From JBOCEF01 sp047610385 (GTDB lineage Bacteria > Pseudomonadota > Alphaproteobacteria > Rhodobacterales > Rhodobacteraceae), in assembly GCA_047610385.1 (NCBI GenBank), contig JBLGAC010000004.1, positions 74,285-138,284 on the forward strand: DNA of 64,000 nucleotides. The letters run 5' to 3'. This document shows positions 40,798 through 49,190 of the stretch, one piece after another (position 1 is the stretch's first letter; each line of letters starts with the position of its first letter). A program made the position numbers and the translations under genes. Under the pieces are notes generated by a model. It saw only the letters and a list, made by a program, of their open reading frames with translations. It had not been told where the DNA came from and did no database searches.

Positions 40798-41262
40798 ATG
40801 ATGTCGTCAACCCGGATCATCGCTGCGATCGCAGCGACGAGCCTCATCGTCGGCGTCGCGTCGGCAGAGACGCTGTCGCCCGATCAGGTGAAATTCGCGG
40901 ACGGCGCGGTCGCGCAGTCCCTTACTGGTGCCGCGGGCGATCCCGTCGCCGGGCGGGAATTGTTTGCGAACCGCAAGCTGGGCAACTGCCTGGCCTGTCA
41001 CCAGAACCCCGAGATGCCCGAACAGGCGTTCCAGGGCGAAACCGGCCCCACGCTTGAAGGTGTGGCGGGCCGCTACGACGAAACGCATCTGCGCGGTCTG
41101 GTTGTGAATTCGAAGATGACGTTCGAAGACACGATGATGCCGTCCTTCTACCGCAGCTCCGGTTTCTACCGTGTTGCGGGCAAGTTCGCGGACAAGACCA
41201 TTCTGTCGGCCCAGCAGGTCGAAGACGTGGTTGCCTACCTCAAAACGCTCAAGGACGAGTGA
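40798..41262 (+). CDS. soxX: SoxX, monoheme cytochrome c subunit of SoxAX
   Basis: 154 residues from ATG 40798 behind GGGGGAGG. Signal peptide ends at VASAE (about residue 23). One heme site CLACH with a methionine ligand in DTMMPSFYRSSG. With SoxA it starts the Sox cycle by coupling thiosulfate to SoxY and takes the two electrons released. Confidence 0.95.
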   Translation: MMSSTRIIAAIAATSLIVGVASAETLSPDQVKFADGAVAQSLTGAAGDPVAGRELFANRKLGNCLACHQNPEMPEQAFQGETGPTLEGVAGRYDETHLRGLVVNSKMTFEDTMMPSFYRSSGFYRVAGKFADKTILSAQQVEDVVAYLKTLKDE

Positions 41263-41333
41263 GCGCGATCGGCGGCGCGCATGTCGCGCCGCCGGGCTCC
41301 TCGGCCGTTTTCCCCATCCAGACGGAGGACCCT

Positions 41334-41762
41334 ATGACCTTCACTCGACGTGATACGCTGAAAATTGCTGCTGGCGCAGCCGCGCTGGTGGTCATGCCGC
41401 TTTCGGGCGCCATGGCTGCGACCGACGAAGCGGTTGCTGCCGCGATCTCCGCCTTCACTGGCGGCGCGGCGACCACTGACGGCGGCGTCGACATCGGCGC
41501 GCCTGAAATCGCCGAGAACGGCAACACCGTTCCGATCGACGTTTCCGCTGAGGGCGCGTCATCCATCATGATCCTGGCTGCGGGCAACCCCAACCCCGGG
41601 ATCGCGACGTTCCACTTCGGCCCGCTTGCCGATTCGGCCGCTGCGACGCGCATCCGCCTTGCCGGCACCCAGGACATCATCGCGGTCGCGAAGATGGCTG
41701 ACGGGTCATTCCGCAAGGCCCAGCGCACCATAAAAGTGACCATCGGCGGCTGCGGCGGCTAA
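41334..41762 (+). CDS. soxY: SoxY, sulfur carrier subunit
   Basis: 142 residues from ATG 41334, with GGAGG upstream. A Tat-type signal (TRRDTLKIAAG) exports it, probably folded together with SoxZ. The C-terminus TIGGCGG carries the swinging-arm cysteine (Cys140) that holds all pathway intermediates. A short gap separates it from soxZ. Confidence 0.96.
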   Translation: MTFTRRDTLKIAAGAAALVVMPLSGAMAATDEAVAAAISAFTGGAATTDGGVDIGAPEIAENGNTVPIDVSAEGASSIMILAAGNPNPGIATFHFGPLADSAAATRIRLAGTQDIIAVAKMADGSFRKAQRTIKVTIGGCGG

Positions 41763-41850
41763 CGAAAACATGGCGCGCCGCGTGGACTGGTTCCTCGCAG
41801 GCGCCCCTGCCTGAGAGATCAGGCGACACCCGCTTTCAGGAGATACAGAA

Positions 41851-42177
41851 ATGGCTGCTGTGAAACCCCGCGTCAAAGTCCCCAAATCGGCCGCTGCCGG
41901 CGAGGTGATCGAGATCAAAACCTTGATCTCGCACCCGATGGAATCGGGCCAGCGCAAGGACAAGAAGGGCGAGCTGATCCCGCGCAAGATCATCAACAAA
42001 TTCGTCGCCACTTATAACGGCGAAGAAGTGATCAGCGCGACGATTGAGCCCGCCGTCTCGGCCAACCCGTATATCGAATTCAGCATGAAAGTGCCCGCCG
42101 CTGGCGATCTGCACTTCGCCTGGACCGACGATGACGGCTCGGTCTACGAGATCACCAAATCCATCGAGATCGCCTGA
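41851..42177 (+). CDS. soxZ: SoxZ, partner of the sulfur carrier SoxY
   Basis: 108 residues, all-beta immunoglobulin-like protein without its own signal peptide, so it is exported with SoxY. Family blocks: EVIEIKTLISHPMESGQRKD near the N-terminus (read as a strand-turn-strand) and LHFAWTDDDGSVYE near the C-terminus. It holds SoxY and interacts with SoxAX, SoxB and SoxCD. Confidence 0.96.
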   Translation: MAAVKPRVKVPKSAAAGEVIEIKTLISHPMESGQRKDKKGELIPRKIINKFVATYNGEEVISATIEPAVSANPYIEFSMKVPAAGDLHFAWTDDDGSVYEITKSIEIA

Positions 42178-42223
42178 GGGCGGTCTTGAGCCGACTTGAG
42201 TTCAACAAGGGGGAGACAGAGGC

Positions 42224-43078
42224 ATGATCGACGGCAAGCTTAAAAGCCTCGCCGCGGCCTGCGCGGTCGCAGCGCTTGTGGCCGGCGGCGCTGCGTTCGC
42301 GGGGCCCGACAACAACAAGCTGGTGATTGAGGGCGAGGAGATCCTCACCGACGTCGCCACGCCTGATGGTCATCCGCTCGACCGTCTGTATTCCGGCTGG
42401 CGCTTCCGCGCCGCCGAGACGCAGCAGCTTGAGATGGACGATTTCGAAAATCCCGCCATGGTGCTGGTCGATCAGGCCAGCGACATGTGGAACAAGGTTG
42501 AGGGCGGCGAGGACAAGTCTTGCGCGTCCTGCCACGGCGACGTGGCCGAAAGCATGATCGGCGTCAAAGCAGGCTATCCCAAGATGAACGAGAAGGCGGG
42601 CAAGCCCTTCGCTCTCGAACATCAGGTCAACGCCTGCCGTACCGAACGCATGGACGCCGATGCCTGGAAATGGGAATCGGGCGATATGCTTGCCATGACT
42701 GCGCTGATCGGCCTGCAGTCGCGCGGTATGCCTGTGGACATCGACGACGCCGCTTTGGCCGACGCGATCGCTGAGGGCAAAGAGCTGTACTACTCCCGCG
42801 TTGGCCAGCTCGACATGTCCTGCGCCCATTGCCATGAGGACAATTACGGCACGATGATCCGTGCGGATCACCTGTCCCAGGGCAACACCAACGGCTTCCC
42901 GACCTATCGCCTGAAATGGCAGGGCGTCGGATCGCTGCACCGCCGCTTCAAGGGCTGCATGGACAACATCCGCGCAGAACCTTTCAAGCGCGGCTCGCAG
43001 GAGTTCACGGCGCTTGAGGCCTACCTCGCCTGGCGCGGCCAGGGTCTCTCGGTTGAAACGCCCGCGGTGCGCAACTGA
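42224..43078 (+). CDS. soxA: SoxA, diheme cytochrome c subunit of SoxAX
   Basis: 284 residues, signal peptide ending near residue 26 (AAFA-GP). Heme sites CASCH (100-104) and CAHCH (200-204). Cys138 lies 34 residues after the first heme His and Cys245 (FKGCMDNIR) 41 after the second, the same spacings as the axial heme cysteine and the active-site persulfide cysteine of diheme SoxA from Rhodovulum. So it is the two-heme type and looks fully active. GGGGGAG lies upstream. Confidence 0.97.
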   Translation: MIDGKLKSLAAACAVAALVAGGAAFAGPDNNKLVIEGEEILTDVATPDGHPLDRLYSGWRFRAAETQQLEMDDFENPAMVLVDQASDMWNKVEGGEDKSCASCHGDVAESMIGVKAGYPKMNEKAGKPFALEHQVNACRTERMDADAWKWESGDMLAMTALIGLQSRGMPVDIDDAALADAIAEGKELYYSRVGQLDMSCAHCHEDNYGTMIRADHLSQGNTNGFPTYRLKWQGVGSLHRRFKGCMDNIRAEPFKRGSQEFTALEAYLAWRGQGLSVETPAVRN

Positions 43079-43426
43079 TCCACAACGTTCCGGAAGCGCT
43101 GCGGCGCCCCGGTTATTTCTGACGATTTGGGGTGCCGCGGTGCCCCCCAAAACACTGACACTCTGGGGGCGCCGCGGTGCCCCCAGAAACCCAAAGCGCC
43201 CGCACCGCCGCGCGGCAGCGGCGGCGTGTCTTTTGGCGGCGCGTACCTGCCGCCACCCCCCCGACCAGAACACGCAAGCTTCGCACCCGCCCTTCCCATG
43301 GCGCCCCCAAAGGCGCTGTGCCGGCCTTGCCATGCCTCAGGCCGCCTCTGGCCCGGGATCATGCGCGGCAATTTCCCCCGGCCACCCGGCACGTGAGGGG
43401 CGCGGCGCACCGCAGGAGACCATGAG
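43079..43426. other. Unusually long soxA-soxB gap with two related stem-loops
   Basis: A 348-bp gap inside an otherwise compact operon. TTTGGGG (43126-43132) pairs with CCCCAAA (43145-43151), and CTGGGGGC (43163-43170) with GCCCCCAG (43179-43186); both loops contain GCCGCGGT, so the two are diverged copies. A third dyad, GGCGGC...GCCGCC, lies near 43235-43253. No ORF with a ribosome binding site was found. It may adjust soxA/soxB expression by RNA processing or attenuation. Confidence 0.7.
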
Positions 43427-45118
43427 ATGATTTCGCGCAGGGACTTCCTTCAGACCACGATCGCGGCCTCTGCCATTATCGGTGGCTCAGGCATCGGCAA
43501 CTGGGGCCGACTGTCGGCGCGCCAGGCGATGACCGAGGCGCAACTGCTTGAATTCCCGACCATGGGCAACGTGACGGTGATCCACATCACCGACATTCAC
43601 GCGCAGATTAAACCCCTGTGGTTCCGTGAGCCTGAGATCAATCTTGGCGTCGGGATGGCGGCGGGGCAGCCGCCGCATCTGACCGGGCAGGATTTCCTCA
43701 AGCAGTTCAACATGCAGACCGGCACGCCCGAAGCCTATGCGATGACCTATCTGGACTTCGCCGCCATGGCGAAAACCTATGGCCGGGTCGGCGGGCTGGA
43801 CCGCGTGGCCACCGTGGTCAAAGCCATTCGGGCCGATCGCCCCGACGCGCTGCTGCTGGATGGCGGCGACACTTGGCATGGCAGCTACACCGCGCTGAAG
43901 ACCGAAGGCCAGGACATGGTCAACGTGATGGCGGCGCTGAAGCCGGACGCGATGACCTCCCACTGGGAATTCACGTTGGGCAAGGCGCGGGTGGATGAAC
44001 TGGTCGCGCAGCTTGAGTTCCCGTTCCTCGGCGCCAACATCTTTGATGCCGAATGGGACGAACCGGCCTATGAGCCTTACAAGATGTTCGAACGCGGCGG
44101 CGCATCGATCGCCGTGATCGGCCAAGCGTTCCCGTATCTGCCGATCGCCAACCCACGCTACATGTTCGAAAGCCTGTCCTTCGGGGTTCGCGAATCGCGC
44201 ATGCAGGACATGGTCGACGAGGTCCGCGCGAAAGGTGCCGACGCGGTGATCGTGCTGTCGCATAATGGCTTTGACGTTGACCGCAAGATGGCCGCGCAGG
44301 TGCAGGGCATCGACGTGATCCTGACCGGCCACACCCATGATGCGCTGCCCGAGCCGCTGATGGTTGGCAAGACGATGCTGATCGCGTCCGGGTCCAACGG
44401 CAAATTCGTCAGCCGCCTTGATCTGGATGTTCGCGACGGAGAGGTGAAGGGCTATCACCACAAGCTGATCCCGATCTTCTCGGACGTCATCACCCCGGAC
44501 AAGGACATGACGGCGCTGATCGACGAACAGCGCGCGCCCTATGCCGCCGACATGGCCGAAGTGCTGGGCAAGACCGACAGCCTTCTGTATCGCCGCGGCA
44601 ATTTCAACGGCACTTGGGATGATCTGATCTGCAACGCCATGATTGATGAGCGTGAGGCAGATATCGCCCTATCCCCTGGGTTCCGCTGGGGCGCGTCGAT
44701 GCTGCCAGGCGAAGACATCACCCGCGAAGATCTGTTCAACGCGACTTCGATGTCCTATCCGGCCTGCTACCGCAATGAGATGACCGGCGAAAACCTGCAC
44801 GCGATCCTAGAAGACGTGGCCGACAACCTGTTCAACCCCGACCCCTATTACCAGCAGGGTGGGGACATGGTGCGCGTTGGTGGCATGGGCTATGCGATCG
44901 ACATTGGCAAACCAATGGGATCGCGCATCACCGACATGACGTTCCTGAAGACCGGCGAAAAGATTGAAGCGGACAAAACCTATGTCGTCGCGGGCTGGGC
45001 CTCGGTGAACAAGGACACTGAAGGTCCGGCGATCTGGGATGTGGTTGAAAATTACATCAAGCGCAAAGGCACGGTGTCGGTCGATCCGAACAAGTCGGTG
45101 ATGGTCAAAGGCGCCTGA
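43427..45118 (+). CDS. soxB: SoxB, dimanganese thiosulfohydrolase
   Basis: 563 residues. Tat signal ISRRDFLQTT, then a metallophosphatase domain: HITDIHAQIKP (metal-binding Asp-x-His), LLLDGGDTWHGS, and HTHDALPEP (GHTHD), then a C-terminal 5'-nucleotidase-like domain (residues about 380-563). SoxB hydrolyses sulfate from the SoxY-bound intermediate. GCAGGAG lies upstream. A hairpin and operator-like site separate it from soxC. Confidence 0.97.
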   Translation: MISRRDFLQTTIAASAIIGGSGIGNWGRLSARQAMTEAQLLEFPTMGNVTVIHITDIHAQIKPLWFREPEINLGVGMAAGQPPHLTGQDFLKQFNMQTGTPEAYAMTYLDFAAMAKTYGRVGGLDRVATVVKAIRADRPDALLLDGGDTWHGSYTALKTEGQDMVNVMAALKPDAMTSHWEFTLGKARVDELVAQLEFPFLGANIFDAEWDEPAYEPYKMFERGGASIAVIGQAFPYLPIANPRYMFESLSFGVRESRMQDMVDEVRAKGADAVIVLSHNGFDVDRKMAAQVQGIDVILTGHTHDALPEPLMVGKTMLIASGSNGKFVSRLDLDVRDGEVKGYHHKLIPIFSDVITPDKDMTALIDEQRAPYAADMAEVLGKTDSLLYRRGNFNGTWDDLICNAMIDEREADIALSPGFRWGASMLPGEDITREDLFNATSMSYPACYRNEMTGENLHAILEDVADNLFNPDPYYQQGGDMVRVGGMGYAIDIGKPMGSRITDMTFLKTGEKIEADKTYVVAGWASVNKDTEGPAIWDVVENYIKRKGTVSVDPNKSVMVKGA

Positions 45119-45152
45119 TCGCCTGCCCCCGGCCGCTGGGCCCGTCCCTTGG

Positions 45153-45195
45153 GCCCGTCCCCCACGCCCGTTCTTCATGCGCGGGGGGGACGGGC
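45153..45195 (+). terminator. Strong stem-loop after soxB
   Basis: GCCCGTCCCCC (45153-45163) and GGGGGACGGGC (45185-45195) form an exact 11-bp stem with a 21-nt loop, 34 nt after the soxB stop. There is no T run, so it may be a partial terminator or RNA-stabilising element ahead of soxC. Confidence 0.6.
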
Positions 45196-45242
45196 GCTGA
45201 AATACACGTCGCCTCCGGCTTGCCCGGGCTTTCAATCCACCG

Positions 45243-45266
45243 ACAAATTCAGTATTATGAATTTGT
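45243..45266. promoter_or_regulatory. SoxR/SqrR-type operator upstream of soxC
   Basis: Arms ACAAATTC (45243-45250) and GAATTTGT (45259-45266), exact complements, 8-bp centre, again ATTC-N8-GAAT. It lies 34 nt before the soxC start. With the hairpin before it, this indicates that soxCD has its own SoxR-controlled promoter. Confidence 0.75.
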
Positions 45267-45299
45267 ATATGAGTCGCACTCGACCACGGGAGGAAAACC

Positions 45300-46589
45300 A
45301 TGACCGACCCGACCAAGGGCGTGAAGGGCAAGACCGACATTGCCCCGTCCCGCCGCAATTTCCTGGCAGGCAGCCTCGCCGCAGGCGGAGCGCTGGCAAC
45401 CGCAGCGGCCGCAAGCGCCGCGACCGGCGACCCGGCGATCACCGAAATGCAGGACTGGACCAACTCGTTGGGTTGGGGCGTCGATGAACGCCCCTACGGC
45501 GTGCCGTCCGAATATGAATCCCATGTGGTGCGCCGCAACGTGTCGTGGCTGACCGCGGACCCGATCAGCTCGATCAACTTCACGCCGCTGCACGAACTGG
45601 ACGGGATCATCACCCCCAACGGCCTGTGCTTTGAACGTCATCACGGCGGCGTGGCGGACATTGATCCTGCCGAATACCGCCTGATGATCAACGGGCTGGT
45701 GGAACGTGAATTGGTCTTCACGCTCGACGACCTCAAACGTTTTCCGCGCGAAAACCATGTCTATTTCCTGGAATGCGCGGCGAATTCGGGCATGGAATGG
45801 CGCGGCGCCCAGTTGAACGGCTGCCAGTTCACCCACGGCATGATCCATAACGTCATGTACACCGGCATCCCGCTGCGCCTGCTGCTTGAAGAAGCTGGCG
45901 TGAAGACTGAGGGCAAATGGATCCTGCCCGAAGGCGCGGATGCGGCGGGCATGACCCGCTCCATCCCCATGGAAAAGGCGCTGGATGATTGTCTGGTGGC
46001 CTTCAAGATGAACGGCGAGGCGCTGCGGCCTGAGCAGGGCTATCCGGTCCGCTTGGTGGTTCCCGGTTGGGAAGGCAACATGTGGGTCAAGTGGATGCGC
46101 CGCATTGAGGTTGGCGATCAGCCTTGGCACCACCGCGAAGAAACCTCAAAATACACCGACCTGCTGGACAACGGCAAAGCCCGCCGCTTCACGTGGGAGA
46201 TGGACGCCAAGTCCGTCATCACCAATCCCAGCCCTCAGGCACCGATCACCCATGGCCCCGGCCCGATGGTGCTGACCGGCGTGGCGTGGTCCGGGCGCGG
46301 CACCATCCCGCGCGTGGACGTGACCATCGACGGCGGCAAGACCTGGCATCAGGCGCGGATGGATGGGCCAAGCCTGCCCAAATCCATGCACCGGTTCTAT
46401 TACGACTTTGTCTGGGATGGCGCGCCGATGCTGCTGCAGTCGCGCGCCCATGACAGCACCGGTTACATCCAGCCCACCAAGGATGACCTGCGGGCAGAGC
46501 GTGGCGAAAATTCGATCTACCACAATAACGGCATCCAGACTTGGGCCGTGAATGCGGACGGAGAGGCGGAAAATGTCGAAATCTCTTGA
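45300..46589 (+). CDS. soxC: SoxC, molybdenum subunit of sulfane dehydrogenase SoxCD
   Basis: 429 residues. Tat signal SRRNFLAGSLAAGG, then a sulfite-oxidase-like molybdopterin domain with Cys159 in FLECAANSGMEW as the molybdenum ligand, and a C-terminal dimerisation domain. With SoxD it oxidises the outer sulfur of SoxY-Cys-persulfide to the sulfone level, releasing six electrons. GGGAGGA precedes the start. It overlaps soxD by 17 nt. Confidence 0.96.
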   Translation: MTDPTKGVKGKTDIAPSRRNFLAGSLAAGGALATAAAASAATGDPAITEMQDWTNSLGWGVDERPYGVPSEYESHVVRRNVSWLTADPISSINFTPLHELDGIITPNGLCFERHHGGVADIDPAEYRLMINGLVERELVFTLDDLKRFPRENHVYFLECAANSGMEWRGAQLNGCQFTHGMIHNVMYTGIPLRLLLEEAGVKTEGKWILPEGADAAGMTRSIPMEKALDDCLVAFKMNGEALRPEQGYPVRLVVPGWEGNMWVKWMRRIEVGDQPWHHREETSKYTDLLDNGKARRFTWEMDAKSVITNPSPQAPITHGPGPMVLTGVAWSGRGTIPRVDVTIDGGKTWHQARMDGPSLPKSMHRFYYDFVWDGAPMLLQSRAHDSTGYIQPTKDDLRAERGENSIYHNNGIQTWAVNADGEAENVEIS

Positions 46590-47253
46590 TATGACCCGCC
46601 GCGTGCTGCGCGCCACACTGGGCCTGGCCGCCGCTGCGCTGTTCGCCGTGGTTCTGGCGGCGCCCGCCAATGCGGGGCCTCTCGGCCTCGGGCGCGCTGC
46701 GACCCCCGATGAGGTCGCGGCTTGGGACATTGACATCCGTCCCGACGGTGCCGGTCTGCCCGAAGGCGCGGGCACCGTGGTCGACGGAGAGGTCATCTTC
46801 ACCGAGCGCTGCGCCTATTGTCATGGCGATTTTGGTGAGGGCGTGGACCGCTGGCCGGTGCTGGCAGGCGGGCAGGGCACCCTGACGTCGAACCGTCCGG
46901 TGAAGACCATCGGGTCCTACTGGCCGTATCTGTCGACTGTTTGGGATTACGTGCACCGCGCCATGCCCTTCGGCGATTCCCAAAGCCTTGAGGACGACGA
47001 GGTCTATGCCGTCGTCGCCTATCTGCTTTACCTCAACGATCTGGTGGATGACGATTTTGAACTGTCGAAGGCGAACTTCCAGGAGATCCGCCTGCCCAAC
47101 GAAGAAAACTTCTTCATGGATGATCGCGAAGACACGCCGGTTTTCCAAGTGCGTGAGGTCTGCATGGAAAACTGCAAGCCAAGCGTGGTGATCACCAAGC
47201 GGGCCGCTGTGCTTGACGTGACCCCCGACGGCGAAGGTGAAGTCGTTGAATAA
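46573..47253 (+). CDS. soxD: SoxD, cytochrome c subunit of sulfane dehydrogenase, short single-heme form
   Basis: 226 residues from ATG 46573. Signal peptide to ANAGP (about residue 34), one heme site CAYCH (80-84), and a methionine ligand in HRAMPFGDS. The well-studied Paracoccus SoxD is about 380 residues with two hemes; here the second domain is absent, the frame ends normally and a hairpin follows. So this is a domain-I-only SoxD rather than a frameshift. It would pass electrons from the SoxC molybdenum centre to a soluble cytochrome such as cytochrome c2. Confidence 0.9.
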   Translation: MSKSLDMTRRVLRATLGLAAAALFAVVLAAPANAGPLGLGRAATPDEVAAWDIDIRPDGAGLPEGAGTVVDGEVIFTERCAYCHGDFGEGVDRWPVLAGGQGTLTSNRPVKTIGSYWPYLSTVWDYVHRAMPFGDSQSLEDDEVYAVVAYLLYLNDLVDDDFELSKANFQEIRLPNEENFFMDDREDTPVFQVREVCMENCKPSVVITKRAAVLDVTPDGEGEVVE

Positions 47254-47260
47254 CTGAGCT

Positions 47261-47290
47261 TCCCGGCCCGAACGCAATCGCGGGCCGGGA
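47261..47290 (+). terminator. Stem-loop ending the sox operon
   Basis: TCCCGGCCCG (47261-47270) and CGGGCCGGGA (47281-47290) form an exact 10-bp stem, loop of 10 nt, 8 nt after the soxD stop. No T run follows. It marks the end of the sox genes; soxE, soxF, soxG and soxH are not present here. Confidence 0.7.
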
Positions 47291-47682
47291 TCTGAACGGA
47301 GCGCCGCCGTGGCCCCCCTTCGCGGATGTCGGCCGGAAGCGTGTTTGGACCGATGCAGGCGGACAGTTTTGCGATTGCCATGTTCCCCCTGCGATGCGCC
47401 GCACATCCAGCGGGTTCAGGCGCAGGCCAGCGCGGTTGCGCGCATCCGGCCCACTCATGTGGCCCGCGCGTAAGGTCCGTGTGATCTGGACGCGCCATAC
47501 CCTTTCGGTTTATTTTTTAACGCCCGCGGTCTGGCTCACTGATCTTATGTTGCGTGCAGGCAGGGTCCGGGATGCGCACGCACTCCGCGATTTCATTGAA
47601 TTGCCCCGGTCCGTGGACCTTTGCCGCGGCGCGTGCTGGCGTCTTCGGGCGCATGTGTAACAAACCACAGAAAGGTTGCCGC
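47291..47682. other. Gap between sox and tspO
   Basis: About 390 bp without a supportable gene. It contains a T-rich stretch (TTTATTTTTT near 47509-47518) and the dyad GGTCC-GT-GGACC near 47608-47619. I looked for PpsR-type TGT-N12-ACA sites here and saw none. Confidence 0.4.
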
Positions 47683-48189
47683 ATGATCGCGTTTCTTATT
47701 CTGGTCGGGTTCGGCGGTGCCTGCGCGGCGGCGGGCCTGACCGGTATGCTATTCAAGCCCGGCCTTTGGTATGCGGGTCTGGCCAAGCCGCGATGGACGC
47801 CGCCGAATATCCTGTTCCCAATCATCTGGACCACGCTTTATGTCCTGATGGCATGGGCGGCATGGCGCGCGGCCAGTGCCTCCGCTGGGACTGAGGCGCT
47901 GCTTGCATCTGCCGGGCTGGGGTTCTGGACGCTTCAGATCACCCTCAACGCACTGTGGTCACCGATCTTTTTCGGCCTGCGCCGCCCGAAAATTGCGCTG
48001 GTGGTGATCGCGGCGATGGAGCTTGCCCTGCTGGGCGCAATCTGGGGCTTTGCGGCGGTTGATCCGGTGGCAGCGGCAATGATGGTGCCGACGCTGATCT
48101 GGGGTGGCTGGGCCGCGGCGCTGAATTACAGCGTCTGGCGCATGAACCCGCCTGACGCGTTCGGCCTGCCGCAAGGTGCCGCACACTGA
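47683..48189 (+). CDS. tspO: TspO/MBR family tryptophan-rich sensory protein
   Basis: 168 residues from ATG 47683. Five hydrophobic segments with the family marks KPRWTPPNILFPIIWTTLYVLMAWAAW (read as loop 1 and helix 2) and LNALWSPIFFGLRRP. It sits in the outer membrane of related phototrophs, binds porphyrins and affects tetrapyrrole-linked gene control. Its stop overlaps the start of the hydrolase gene (TGATG). In Rhodobacter tspO lies in the photosynthesis gene cluster; the pigment genes are not here. Confidence 0.93.
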   Translation: MIAFLILVGFGGACAAAGLTGMLFKPGLWYAGLAKPRWTPPNILFPIIWTTLYVLMAWAAWRAASASAGTEALLASAGLGFWTLQITLNALWSPIFFGLRRPKIALVVIAAMELALLGAIWGFAAVDPVAAAMMVPTLIWGGWAAALNYSVWRMNPPDAFGLPQGAAH

Positions 48190-49184
48190 TGCCGGAGGCG
48201 ACCCTGCCCTCGGTGATGTTCGCGCTTGCGGGGTCCGCGGGGGGGTATGTGGCTGTCGCGCTCGCGCTGATCGCCTCGCAGCCACGACCTGCGCTGCAGG
48301 CTGGGGGTGACGCGCTGGATTTTGGCGCATTGAACGGCAGCGCCGATGCGCCGCCGCCGCAGCGCAAAGTGCTGGCGCGCGACGGCGTGCCGATCGATAT
48401 CCGCCAGTATCAAGGGCCGGGCACTGCGGCGCCGCTGATGATCCTTGTGCACGGATCGGGCTGGCATGGCGGGGCGTATCATCACCTCGCGCACGCGATT
48501 GCGGCGTCTGGCGCGGCTGAGGTGGTGGTCCCCGATCTGCGCGGACATGGGGCCAATCCGCTTCGGCGCGGCGATGTTGACCATATCGGCCAGCTTGAGG
48601 ATGACCTCTGCGACGTGATCAACGCCTGCGCGGACCCGGGGCGGCAGGTGGTCATGTTGGGCCATTCCAGCGGCGGCGGGCTGGTCGTGCGCTTTGCGGG
48701 CGGACCTTATGGCGCGATGCTGTCGAAAGCGGTGCTGATCGCGCCTTTCCTGCAATATGACGCGCCAACCACGCGGCGCAATTCGGGCGGCTGGGCACGT
48801 CCGCTGATCCGGCGGATCATCGGGCTGTCCATGCTGAACGCTGTGCGCATCACCGCGCTGAATGGGCTTGAGGTGATCAGCTTCGCCTTTCCCCCCGCAG
48901 TGCTGGGCGGGCCGGAGGGTGGGTCTGCCACCACCGGCTACAGCTATCGGCTGAATGCCTCCTTCGCCCCGCGGCGTGATTATCTGCGTGACGTGGCCGC
49001 GCTGCCTGATTTTTGTGTGATCGTGGGCGCCGACGACGCAGCCTTTGTGCCCGCGGCGTATGAGCCGCTGATGGCGCCGGTCAATCGGCGCGGGACCTAT
49101 CATGTGCTGCCGGGGCAGGGACATCTGGGGATCATTCGCAGCCCTGAGGCGGCGCAGATTGCGGCGGCGTTCGTGATGCGCTGA
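48189..49184 (+). CDS. Alpha/beta hydrolase (lysophospholipase-like)
   Basis: 331 residues. An N-terminal hydrophobic segment (about 7-29) may anchor it to the membrane. Hydrolase fold: oxyanion block ILVHGSGWHGG, nucleophile elbow GHSSGGG (Ser), a later Asp in IVGADDAAF, and His in GQGHLGI. The substrate is unknown; it is not BchO as far as its sequence shows. It is translationally coupled to tspO. Confidence 0.82.
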   Translation: MPEATLPSVMFALAGSAGGYVAVALALIASQPRPALQAGGDALDFGALNGSADAPPPQRKVLARDGVPIDIRQYQGPGTAAPLMILVHGSGWHGGAYHHLAHAIAASGAAEVVVPDLRGHGANPLRRGDVDHIGQLEDDLCDVINACADPGRQVVMLGHSSGGGLVVRFAGGPYGAMLSKAVLIAPFLQYDAPTTRRNSGGWARPLIRRIIGLSMLNAVRITALNGLEVISFAFPPAVLGGPEGGSATTGYSYRLNASFAPRRDYLRDVAALPDFCVIVGADDAAFVPAAYEPLMAPVNRRGTYHVLPGQGHLGIIRSPEAAQIAAAFVMR

Positions 49185-49190
49185 TCGCGC

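Noticed and set aside
43113..43430. Short ORFs in the soxA-soxB gap
   Set aside because: Several overlapping frames are open on both strands because of GC content; none has a ribosome binding site, a motif or a consistent start.
47254..47700. A frameshifted second heme domain of SoxD
   Set aside because: I read the plus-strand frames after the stop and saw no CXXCH; a hairpin follows the stop directly.
48189..49184. The alpha/beta hydrolase as BchO of bacteriochlorophyll synthesis
   Set aside because: Although it lies next to tspO, its start, membrane-like N-terminus and active-site blocks do not resemble BchO as I know it.
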